Positions 33,916 to 41,982 of a DNA stretch of 64,000 nt are shown here, in pieces; position 1 is the first letter of the stretch; the number at the start of each line of letters is the position of its first letter. This stretch comes from CP2-2F sp034432555 (GTDB lineage Bacteria; Chloroflexota; Anaerolineae; Aggregatilineales; UBA2796). The notes beneath the pieces are model-generated. The model saw only the letters and a program-made list of their open reading frames with translations, did not search any database and was not told where the DNA came from. Location of the stretch: contig DAOUBW010000048.1 of the NCBI GenBank assembly GCA_034432555.1, forward strand, positions 124,001-188,000. Reading direction: 5' to 3'. Position numbers and translations under genes: made by a program.

Positions 33916-35226
33916 TTATTCGCCCCACAAGGCGCGCCGCTTGCGGAGTGCCATCGCGTGCGCCGGGAAGTCCTCATAGTCGGCGAGCGTTACCGTTGTG
34001 TTGTGCAGCCGCTCGTAGCCTTCGCGGTTGCAGTAACCAATGCCGCTGCGCTTCAAAAAGTCCCACACACTGACCGATGAAAACGAACGCGCAAAGCCGC
34101 CCGTCGGCAGGATAGCATTCAAGCCAAGCGTGTAGTTGCTGGTTGGGATCGGTGTGTAGCTGCCCAGCAAAATCTCGCCCGCGTTCTGGATGCGGTTGAG
34201 TGTGCTAAACGGATCGGCGGTCAGCACCTCAAGGTGTTCCGGCGCATAATCGTTGACAAAGGCAATGGACTCCTCAAGGCTGTTGGTGATCAGAATACCA
34301 CCGTAGCTGCTCAGGACGCTCTCGATAAAGTTGCGCCGCCATTCGGGCAATTCGGCGATGTAGCTCGGCAGCTGCCGCAGCGCCTCATCCGCAACGGCGC
34401 GGCTGTGGGTGACCAACAAAGCGGCTGACTCGGCGCCGTGTTCAGCTTCCACCAACAGATCAAGCGCGGCGAGGCGCGGATCAGCCGTCTCATCGCACAA
34501 GATGATCGACTCGCTGGGCCCAGCAGGCAACCCAACATCCACCACGCCGTAGAGCAGGCGCTTTGCCGCCGAAACATAGCTGCTGCCGGGACCGATGATT
34601 TTGCTGACACGCGGCAAGGTCTGTGTGCCAAATGCTAAGCCCGCCACCGCCGCCATGCCACCGACGGCATATACTTCGCGCACACCGGCAATATCGGCGG
34701 CAACTAAGGCGGCAGGGTCTGCTTTGCCCTGCGGATTCGGCGGTGTGATGACCACAATACGCGGCACAGCGGCAACCTTCGCCGGCACCGTCAGCATCAG
34801 CATCACAGACGGGAAGGCGCCCTTGCCACGCGGCACATACAAGCCCGCGCTGGCAATTGGCGTAATTTTTTCGCCTGCCATAATGCCCTGTTCGACTTCC
34901 ATAAACCACATCGGTTCGGGCATTTGTTCGGCATGGAAGCGCTGTATATTGGCGTGCGCGTGCCGAATCGCCGCCACGACATCCGCGCCGACTTCGGCAT
35001 AGGCGCGCTCAAAATCTTCATCGCTGGCGCGCAGATCAGCGGCGGTGTAGTCTTTGGCGTCAAATTGGCGCACATAGTCCACTAAGGCGGCATCGCCGTT
35101 TTGGCGCACCGACTCGACCACTTGCTGCGCTTGCGGCAGCAGCGAGGTGATGTCTTGCTCGGCACGGCGCATAATCAGCGCCAGCTCATCGGGCGAAAGG
35201 GTCGCCAGTTCGCGTACTTGAATCAT
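33916..35226 (-). CDS. hisD: Histidinol dehydrogenase
   Basis: 436 residues, normal length. Motifs include AGLYVPRGKGAFPSVMLM, VYAVGGMAAVAGLAFGT, IIGPGSSYVSAAKRLLYG, DVGLPAGPSESIILCD, EAEHGAESAALLVT (zinc and active-site region) and NDYAPEHLEV (catalytic Glu-His pair). It oxidises L-histidinol to L-histidine in two NAD-dependent steps, the last steps of histidine synthesis. The ATG at 35226 matches the family start; the longer frame upstream is non-homologous. No other his genes are adjacent, so histidine synthesis is scattered in this genome. Confidence 0.97.
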   Translation of the reverse strand: MIQVRELATLSPDELALIMRRAEQDITSLLPQAQQVVESVRQNGDAALVDYVRQFDAKDYTAADLRASDEDFERAYAEVGADVVAAIRHAHANIQRFHAEQMPEPMWFMEVEQGIMAGEKITPIASAGLYVPRGKGAFPSVMLMLTVPAKVAAVPRIVVITPPNPQGKADPAALVAADIAGVREVYAVGGMAAVAGLAFGTQTLPRVSKIIGPGSSYVSAAKRLLYGVVDVGLPAGPSESIILCDETADPRLAALDLLVEAEHGAESAALLVTHSRAVADEALRQLPSYIAELPEWRRNFIESVLSSYGGILITNSLEESIAFVNDYAPEHLEVLTADPFSTLNRIQNAGEILLGSYTPIPTSNYTLGLNAILPTGGFARSFSSVSVWDFLKRSGIGYCNREGYERLHNTTVTLADYEDFPAHAMALRKRRALWGE

Positions 35227-35397
35227 AATGGGGTGACTTACCTTTTGGGATAGCTTGGTTATCGTCAGCCTGATCTTAGCACTGGCAGCAGCACGAGACA
35301 ACCTAACGCGGCAGTCGGCTCAAGGTCACGGCGTTCAGCATCTACCTGCCGCAGCGGGCGGGCTAACTGGACTGAGGGAATACAACAACTTATACAT

Positions 35398-36228
35398 TCA
35401 TAAATCGAATGTTAGTTGCTCACTCGCAGGATGTTCGATCTTTGGTGGGTAGAAAACGCCCAAAACCATCCATGTGTTGTAAGGAAAGCGCGTCCCCATA
35501 AAAAAGCGGGTGTCATTTCTAGGCGCGCATAGTTGGTCAAGGAACTTCTTCTTCACACTTTCTGCTGCTGCCTGTTCACTGCCCAACCGATCTACTTCTT
35601 TGAGGAATAAAACACCCAATTCCCAATCTTCAATCATGGCACTGTGTGGTTTAGTGCTATCCTCACACTCAAATATATAGCTGAATTTGTAGGGAATCTT
35701 GCGGAGTGGTTTTTGTGGTTCACCGAACAGCTTCAGTTGATCGAACAGCACTTGCCATTCAGGTTTCCATTCGCGGCTGGCGGGCGTGATTTTCAAATCA
35801 AGGATGCGTGTCGGGCGCACAACACCCAGTGAAACACGCTCTGTTTCATAGCGCTGCTTATATTGATTGAGCGTTAAGTGTGGTAACGGATCAATGATGG
35901 CACGGCGTGCTGCCCAACCATTTGCGGTGGGTAATGGATCACCCAATATGCGAAGCGACTCCAGCAAGGGGCGGCGACTCTCTTTTCGGTTATCATTTCC
36001 AGCACCACGCGGCGCCAGATCAATCTCTACCCACTGATACTTTCGGAATTGTTGATCTCTCGAACGGTAGCGATAATCAATTGGGTAAAGGCGTATCCAT
36101 TCACCTGACTCGCTTATTCCGGCGGTGCAAATTAGTTCCTGATACCCTCTTGACGGAAGCGGATACGTCATAACTGTGATCAACACTTTGGTGCGTTGGT
36201 AGCTCTCGCTGGGAATGATGACGCTCAT
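35398..36228 (-). CDS. Uncharacterised protein of an accessory locus
   Basis: 276 residues from the ATG at 36228, chosen because a textbook AAGGAG lies five bases upstream. The start of the fold is distinctive (TKVLITVMTYPLPSRGYQELICTAG, then GEWIRLYPIDYRYR), looking like a beta-rich domain. The rest has basic and aromatic residues and no membrane segment. I do not recognise the family. Its ribosome site and first 128 bases lie inside the ASCH-domain gene, so the pair is linked. The neighbouring methyltransferase remnant suggests a DNA modification or defence setting, which is only an inference. Confidence 0.7.
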   Translation of the reverse strand: MSVIIPSESYQRTKVLITVMTYPLPSRGYQELICTAGISESGEWIRLYPIDYRYRSRDQQFRKYQWVEIDLAPRGAGNDNRKESRRPLLESLRILGDPLPTANGWAARRAIIDPLPHLTLNQYKQRYETERVSLGVVRPTRILDLKITPASREWKPEWQVLFDQLKLFGEPQKPLRKIPYKFSYIFECEDSTKPHSAMIEDWELGVLFLKEVDRLGSEQAAAESVKKKFLDQLCAPRNDTRFFMGTRFPYNTWMVLGVFYPPKIEHPASEQLTFDL

Positions 36229-36616
36229 AAAGCTCCTTAAATTCGTTCGCGACAACACTTTCTAGGCAAAAAGAAATCACCCATACTTCAACTGTCAAAT
36301 CTGCTTGCGCGCCATGAATTGCCCGCCATGCTTCAAAAAACGCCTTGCGCGAGGCAAAGCCTTCCGCACGAGCGTCCTTCATGGAGATTTTTTCAAGCCG
36401 TTCACGGCGCAGCCCTGTAATCCTAATGCGGGCAACTGCTTTTTTGCCACGGCCCGGCTGCACTGCATACGTCTTGTTTACTTGATAGACATTGCGTTTG
36501 CCCGTTATATAGATACATTGTTGATCAGGCGTGATTGTTTCACCTGCTTTGACGAGGCGGCGTGTTTGCGATTTGCGTTCGCTCAAAACAAGGTTCAGCG
36601 TGTGGGCAAAAATCAT
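36101..36616 (-). CDS. ASCH-domain protein
   Basis: 171 residues. The segment LRRERLEKISMKDARAEGFASRKAFFEAWRAIHG, with the preceding beta-strands (YAVQPGRGKKAVARIRITGL), is typical of ASCH domains, a PUA-like fold related to EVE and YTH domains that bind RNA or modified bases. The last 45 residues, overlapping the next gene, are poorly conserved in character (HHSQRELPTHQSVDHSYDV...), so the original stop may have been lost. A -10 box TATAAT lies at 36663-36658. It is the first gene of the two-gene minus-strand unit. Confidence 0.75.
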   Translation of the reverse strand: MIFAHTLNLVLSERKSQTRRLVKAGETITPDQQCIYITGKRNVYQVNKTYAVQPGRGKKAVARIRITGLRRERLEKISMKDARAEGFASRKAFFEAWRAIHGAQADLTVEVWVISFCLESVVANEFKELYERHHSQRELPTHQSVDHSYDVSASVKRVSGTNLHRRNKRVR

Positions 36617-36676
36617 AGCGGCTTTACTTTTTAGGCTAGGGATGGCACTGTACGCCGATTATAACATAAGTTCTAA

Positions 36677-36874
36677 GCGGCTTCTACCTGCCTCTTGGGT
36701 AGGCAGTCCCTCAAGGTGTTCACCCAAGAGGGCGATGTGGTGCTTGATCCGTTTATTGGCTCTGGCACAACGGCTGTGGCAGCCAAACAACTAGGGCGGC
36801 GCTGGATCGGCATTGAGAAAGAAGCAAGCTATATCCAAATTGCACAGCAGCGCCCTAGCCCAACAGCCTGCTAG
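36677..36874 (+). pseudogene. 3' remnant of a DNA (N4-cytosine/N6-adenine) methyltransferase
   Basis: From 36707 the frame reads SLKVFTQEGDVVLDPFIGSG, then TTAVAAKQLGRRWIGIEKE and IQIAQQR, ending with TAG at 36872. DPFIGSGTT is the S-adenosylmethionine motif I, and GRRWIGIE follows at the usual spacing in the C-terminal part of type beta methyltransferases. The catalytic (D/S)PP(Y/W) region and all of the N-terminal portion are missing; an in-frame stop at 36674 closes the frame upstream. It is therefore a fragment, left by deletion or an aborted transfer, next to the divergent ASCH gene. Confidence 0.85.
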
Positions 36875-36937
36875 ACAACTTGCCTCAGAATGTCTATCAT
36901 TGGCGGCAAATGCGTTCATACACAAGGAGTGTTGCCC

Positions 36938-38134
36938 GTGCTTTCCCTTCGCCGTGCCGCTATGCTGAGTATACTTATCCTATGTGTTTGCCTTGTCGTG
37001 CCGGCTGCGGCACAAGGGCAGCCGCGCCCCAATGTCTCGGTGCAGGTCTACAGTTATACCGAGCCTGCTTCGCTGCCAACGTCCTATGCTGCCGTCTTTG
37101 CGCCTGCCACGCCCAACCCGCTGGTGCGTGTGGAAGTGGAAGGCAACAGCTACGTGCGCTTCTCGCCTGATGGACGCTGGATGGCGTCTGTCTATGGCGC
37201 GGATACGACCGGCAGCGCACGGCTGACCTACGGCGCAGTGGGCGGCAACAGCTTTGAGATCAACTCGGAGCCGACCTTTGGCATTCTCGGTCCGATCTTC
37301 AGCCCTGACTCCGCCTATCTCAGCTACACACTGACCAGCTTTGAGCAACTGCGCTGGGAACTCGTCATCATCGAACTGGCAGGCAACCAACGCCTGACCT
37401 TTACCGGGCAGTTGGTCTTTGACCGCAGCGATTTGATCGGCACGCCTGCCGTCATTGGGTGGAGCGCCGACCGCACCCGTGTCTATGTGGTTGGCTACGG
37501 TCCGCACAGCGCCGAAACTGTGCCGTTTGAGCTTGACCTGAATCCGTATGTCTTTGGCAGCGCCGAGAAATTCCCTCTGCCCGATCTGCGCCCGCTGATG
37601 CCACGCAACGCCTTGCGCCCACAGACTTCCTACTACGTCTCCGATGACGGATCGCGGATCGCCTACCTATTCAGCGAACCGACCCGCGTCGTCACCAATT
37701 ACGTTGGCTTTGGCGATCCGTTTGCAGGCATCGGCTTGTTGGAAGTTGCCAGCGGGCAGAACAGCATTCTGCTGACGGCGCCAACCGATGAGGCGATCTT
37801 GGGCATGGTCTATGCCACCGATGGCAGCGCGATCTACTACATCACGGCGCGCTATGCGGAAGACCCCAGCATCGGCATCGCTGTACCAGTGAACGTGCGC
37901 CTGTTCCGCTACGACCTGATCGGGCGGCAGAACAGCGGCGGCGGTCAGCTTGCGCCCGATCCAAATTGGAGCATTTTCTCGTTTGTGGTATGCGGCGATA
38001 ACGCCTTCTACGTCAGCAACATACTCGGCAGCAACGATTACACGCTCTACAGCGCCACACTGGTGAACCTGAGCCAACCCACAGCGCTACTCAGCGGGCA
38101 AATTGCCGTGAACTTTGGCGCTTGCGTACCGTGA
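36938..38134 (+). CDS. Secreted beta-propeller-like protein
   Basis: 398 residues from the GTG at 36938, with AAGGAG eight bases upstream. The signal peptide (residues about 1-24, PAAAQ) indicates export. Blade-like segments such as YVRFSPDGRWMASVYG, GPIFSPDSAYLSYTL, SDDGSRIAYLF and ATDGSAIYYIT mark PD40/TolB-type propeller repeats. There is no enzyme motif. It is followed after 93 bases by the DUF3160 gene, also exported, and resembles the propeller at 3880. Function unknown. Confidence 0.78.
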   Translation: MLSLRRAAMLSILILCVCLVVPAAAQGQPRPNVSVQVYSYTEPASLPTSYAAVFAPATPNPLVRVEVEGNSYVRFSPDGRWMASVYGADTTGSARLTYGAVGGNSFEINSEPTFGILGPIFSPDSAYLSYTLTSFEQLRWELVIIELAGNQRLTFTGQLVFDRSDLIGTPAVIGWSADRTRVYVVGYGPHSAETVPFELDLNPYVFGSAEKFPLPDLRPLMPRNALRPQTSYYVSDDGSRIAYLFSEPTRVVTNYVGFGDPFAGIGLLEVASGQNSILLTAPTDEAILGMVYATDGSAIYYITARYAEDPSIGIAVPVNVRLFRYDLIGRQNSGGGQLAPDPNWSIFSFVVCGDNAFYVSNILGSNDYTLYSATLVNLSQPTALLSGQIAVNFGACVP

Positions 38135-38227
38135 GCGACGGTTGATCAGCGACTGAGCGTTGCTTGATCCTGAGCGCGGCTCCTGCTTTAATGAGAGTGT
38201 TCCTCATGTGAAACAGGAGTCGCCGCG

Positions 38228-40819
38228 ATGAGACGTAAACCACCCCTTTTTTTGCTCGCCCTGATGGCGCTGTTATTGGCAACAGCACCCATCTACGCAC
38301 AAGACGGCGGCACGCGCTTTGGCACGTTCCGCGTTGGTGAGGTGCAGACAGGTGCTAATGTGCCTGCCTACAGCGCCGATGCCGATCTGGGCAATATCGT
38401 GCTGAGCGATGTGCTGACTGCTGATCAGCGTGCCTACCTTGCGCGCAACCTCTTTGTGGTTAGCCCAAGCAAGGAAAAAGAGTTCTTCACCATTTATGAG
38501 AAGGCGCGCTACGCCTACCAACCACTGTTCATCACCACCGACTCGCTGTTGCACAGCTATCACCTCATGTTCAGCAAAATCTTGCGGACGGCAGAGGCAG
38601 ACCAATTTTTGCCGCTGCTGCAAGAGCTGAGCAATGCCACTTACCAACAACTCGAACAGTTTCAGTTCATCTTCCGTGAGGGCGACCTCTATCCAGGCGT
38701 TGATGCCGAGTGGAGAAGCGCCTACCGTATGGCAAAAGCGCACATCAGCCTAGCGGCGAACCTTGCCCATGGCGAACTGCGGTTTGGCAATGATGACATT
38801 TTCGAGCAGGTTAAGTCAGATTTTAACGCCGCGTTGGCGGCTGAAGGCATTGCGCCAAGCGCCATCTTCCCCGACTTGCCCATTGGCGAGGACTGGACGC
38901 AGTACAAGCCGCGTGGTCACTATACGCGCAGTGAGGCACTGGAGCAGTATTTCCGCGCCATGATGTGGCTTGGGCGGATGACCTTCCGATTGGACAACAC
39001 AGTAGAGACCCAAGCCGCCGTACTCTTGGCGATGGCGCTGCAAAATGCTCAGCTTTCCGAGGGGCGCAGCGGCTTGCAGGCGTGGGAAGACCTCTACGCG
39101 CCAACTGTCTTTTTCGTTGGGCGCTCCGATGATCTGACCCTTCCGCAGTACCTTGAGGTCATCCAGCGTGTTTACGCGCCGACCAACTCAAATATTCCTA
39201 GAAATGTCCTGCATATCGTCGAGACGGGCATTCAGCCCTTCCAAGAAGCAGCAGCCGCGCTGCCTTCGCCGCGCATCCTGAACACAGTCATCACTGACGA
39301 GATGGATGAGGAGGCAGAGACAAAAGGAATGCGCTTTATGGGGCAGCGCTTTGTGTGGGATGCCTACGTTTTCCGCCAGTTGGTCTATGAAAATGTTGGC
39401 AACCGTGCTAAAGCGCGCCAACTGCCGAACGCGCTTGATGTTTTCGCCGCCATGGGCAGCCAACGCGCCTTAGAAATTCTCAAGGCGGAAGGCGAGACGG
39501 ATTATGAAAACTACCTCGCGCAGATGGAGAAGGTGCGCGGCGAAGTGGCAGCCATCAGCGAGGCGGAGTGGACAGAAACGCTGGCGCACGGCTGGTTGTA
39601 TACCATCAACACGCTTGGGCAGACCTACGGTGAAGGCTATCCCGCTTTTATGCGGAATGCGGCGTATCTTGACCGCAGTCTTTATGCCGCGCTGGGCAGC
39701 TACGCCGAGCTAAAGCACGATACGCTGCTCTACGCCGAACAAGTTTATCCAGAGATGGGCGGCGGCGGTGGCAAAATGCCGCCACCTGATCCGATTGTGC
39801 CGCCGAACTACGTTGAGCCAGTGCCGCTTTTCTGGGCGCGCTTGGCTGCCCTTGCCGAGATGACCCGCGAAGGCTTGGCGCTGCGCTACCTGATCACGCC
39901 CAAGGAAGGCAATGCGCTCAAGACCATCGCCGATCTAGCGCGCCGCTTCCAGCGCTATGCCGAGAAGCAGCTCCGCAACGAGCCGCTAAACGCCGCTGAA
40001 CAGAACGAACTGCGCTTTTACGGCGGCTTGCTGGAAAAACTCTACGAGGCGTCCACCGATCTGACGGATCCGGATGCGCCCGCCGGCGCGATGCTTGCCA
40101 CTGAACCGCGTGCAGCGCTCATCAGTGATATTGCCACCGATCCCGCCAATGGGCGGGTCTTGCAGCTTGGCACGGGCGATGTGTTCAACATCTACGCCGT
40201 AGTGCCGATTGAAGGCAAACTGTGGCTGGCGCGTGGCGCTGTCTTCAGCGTCTACCAATTCACGCAGCCGATCAACGAACGCCTGACCAACGAAGCGTGG
40301 TGGGACATCCTTGATTCGACTGATCCCGAACGCAAGCCGCCGCTGCCAGCTTGGACGCGCAGCTTCCTCTCGCAAGAGAGCATTGAAGGCGAGTTTGCAC
40401 AGATCATCAAGCGTGTGCAGAGCGCTATCACTTCTATGCTTTGGTACGAGCCAAAGTATTCACTTGCCCAACTGAAAGAAGTTGCCGTACCCAACGGCGC
40501 TGAGCAATGGTTCATTCGTGAACTGACGGCACTCGTGGAAGATGGTCACTATGAAGGACGGCAAATTGTCGAGACGAACATCCGCAGCGTGGACTTTGAG
40601 TCTGACGGGCGTGTGATCGTCGCTGTGCGCGAGACGTGGCGCGGCTACCTGCACCAAGCCGATCCCAATAGCGAATATGTGGACGGTCCGCTGCTGGCAC
40701 AACGGCTCTACACAGTGGATACGACCTATACGCTGGCGCGCAACCAGCATGGCGGCTGGGACGCCGTGAATATCGTCATTAAGGGCGAAATTCCCGACTG
40801 GACGCCCGTTCAGCCCTAA
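38228..40819 (+). CDS. Secreted DUF3160 protein
   Basis: 863 residues with a signal peptide (1-24, IYA-QD). The family signature is the region FVVSPSKEKEFFTIYEKARYAYQPLFITTDSLLHSYHLMFSKIL, typical of DUF3160, followed by a very long helical domain. The end of the protein (about 690-863) has beta-rich segments. AGGAG lies eight bases before the ATG. The family is found in Chloroflexota, archaea and other bacteria with no known function; export and size suggest a cell-surface or extracellular role. A palindromic repeat lies downstream. Confidence 0.85.
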   Translation: MRRKPPLFLLALMALLLATAPIYAQDGGTRFGTFRVGEVQTGANVPAYSADADLGNIVLSDVLTADQRAYLARNLFVVSPSKEKEFFTIYEKARYAYQPLFITTDSLLHSYHLMFSKILRTAEADQFLPLLQELSNATYQQLEQFQFIFREGDLYPGVDAEWRSAYRMAKAHISLAANLAHGELRFGNDDIFEQVKSDFNAALAAEGIAPSAIFPDLPIGEDWTQYKPRGHYTRSEALEQYFRAMMWLGRMTFRLDNTVETQAAVLLAMALQNAQLSEGRSGLQAWEDLYAPTVFFVGRSDDLTLPQYLEVIQRVYAPTNSNIPRNVLHIVETGIQPFQEAAAALPSPRILNTVITDEMDEEAETKGMRFMGQRFVWDAYVFRQLVYENVGNRAKARQLPNALDVFAAMGSQRALEILKAEGETDYENYLAQMEKVRGEVAAISEAEWTETLAHGWLYTINTLGQTYGEGYPAFMRNAAYLDRSLYAALGSYAELKHDTLLYAEQVYPEMGGGGGKMPPPDPIVPPNYVEPVPLFWARLAALAEMTREGLALRYLITPKEGNALKTIADLARRFQRYAEKQLRNEPLNAAEQNELRFYGGLLEKLYEASTDLTDPDAPAGAMLATEPRAALISDIATDPANGRVLQLGTGDVFNIYAVVPIEGKLWLARGAVFSVYQFTQPINERLTNEAWWDILDSTDPERKPPLPAWTRSFLSQESIEGEFAQIIKRVQSAITSMLWYEPKYSLAQLKEVAVPNGAEQWFIRELTALVEDGHYEGRQIVETNIRSVDFESDGRVIVAVRETWRGYLHQADPNSEYVDGPLLAQRLYTVDTTYTLARNQHGGWDAVNIVIKGEIPDWTPVQP

Positions 40820-40860
40820 AGCCTATCAGGCAAGTTGGAGACACACCTACGCTTTCTTGT

Positions 40861-40883
40861 CATGGGTCGGACGCCTCCGACCC
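40861..40883. repeat. Dispersed palindromic element, copy 1
   Basis: GGGTCGGA (40864-40871) pairs with TCCGACCC (40876-40883) around CGCC, preceded by CAT. The 23-base unit recurs at 58455-58477 with one difference, also just after a gene's stop codon, as REP elements do. Confidence 0.7.
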
Positions 40884-40952
40884 CTTTTGCGCCCGAATAT
40901 GCCATAATCTTCACAAGTCTATGTGCTGGCAACCACCCAAAAGGATATGCAC

Positions 40953-41867
40953 ATGCTGTTTCCAATGCTTCCCGAAACACTGCGGCTGGCACGCCTGCAA
41001 GTGCCATCAGGACGCCTTCGCATGGTGTTGGATACCGACACTTACAATGAAGTGGATGATCAGTTTGCGCTTGCCTACGCGCTGCACGCGCCCGAACGCC
41101 TGACGGTCGAAGCGATCTATGCGGCGCCCTTCCACAACAACCGTTCTGCCTCGCCTGCCGATGGCATGGAACAGAGCTATGAGGAAATTCTGCGCCTGCT
41201 GGACAAAATGGGACGCGCCGAGTCCGAGACGGTGCTGAAAGGTGCCGCAGGCTATCTGGATGCGGCACGCCCTGTGGCAACCGCCGCCGCTCAAGATTTA
41301 ATCCAGCGTGCGCTGAACAGCCCTGAGGGCGATCCGCTCTACGTGGTTGCCATCGCTGCCATCACCAACATCGCCACTGCCATCCTCTTAGAACCGCGTA
41401 TTATTGAAAAGATCGTGGTGGTCTGGCTCGGCGGACATGCCCTACATTGGGCGCACACCCGTGAATTTAACCTGCAACAAGATGTTGCTGCCGCGCAAGT
41501 GGTCTTTGATTCAGGCGTGCCGCTGGTGCTGATTCCGTGTGGCGGCGTCACAACACACTTGCAAACCACCGTCATCGAGTTGGAACACTACCTGAGCGGC
41601 AAGAATGCCCTGTGTGATTATCTGGTGGGCATCGTCAAGGATTATGAAAGCAATCCCTATGCATGGTCAAAGGTGATTTGGGATATTGCCACCATTGCCT
41701 ATCTGATCAACCCTGACTGGGTGCCGACGCACCTTGTTCACAGCCCGATCCTGACGGACAACATCACCTGGAGCGTGGACACAGGGCGGCACCTGATTCG
41801 CTACGCCTATTACCTCCACCGCGATCCAATTTTCCGCGATCTGTTCAGGCGGCTGGGCAGCGCCTAA
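40953..41867 (+). CDS. Nucleoside hydrolase (IUNH family)
   Basis: 304 residues. The N-terminal DTDTYNEVDDQFALAYAL is the calcium-binding aspartate cluster of inosine-uridine nucleoside hydrolases, although the usual DTDPGxDDA spacing is altered here. A central AIAAITNIATAILLEP and the later VWDIATIAYLI (usual W-D-x-x-A) also fit. The enzymes split nucleosides into base and ribose. The ATG at 40953 is nine bases after AAAAGG; one six bases earlier is possible. It stands alone before the beta-galactosidase. Substrate preference is not predictable. Confidence 0.87.
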   Translation: MLFPMLPETLRLARLQVPSGRLRMVLDTDTYNEVDDQFALAYALHAPERLTVEAIYAAPFHNNRSASPADGMEQSYEEILRLLDKMGRAESETVLKGAAGYLDAARPVATAAAQDLIQRALNSPEGDPLYVVAIAAITNIATAILLEPRIIEKIVVVWLGGHALHWAHTREFNLQQDVAAAQVVFDSGVPLVLIPCGGVTTHLQTTVIELEHYLSGKNALCDYLVGIVKDYESNPYAWSKVIWDIATIAYLINPDWVPTHLVHSPILTDNITWSVDTGRHLIRYAYYLHRDPIFRDLFRRLGSA

Positions 41868-41903
41868 CCGCGCAGCACGTTATCAGCCAGCCGTGCAGAT
41901 CGC

Positions 41904-41932
41904 TTGTCCGTTTTGGCGAAGCTGTGCATAAT
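41904..41932 (+). promoter_or_regulatory. Promoter of the GH42-GH31-lspA unit
   Basis: TTGTCC (41904-41909), 17-base spacer, CATAAT (41927-41932), about 50 bases before the GH42 start. Confidence 0.5.
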
Positions 41933-41982
41933 CAGGGGATGTTTTACCGATCAAAAATGTGTCCGCTAAGGAAGACAAGACC

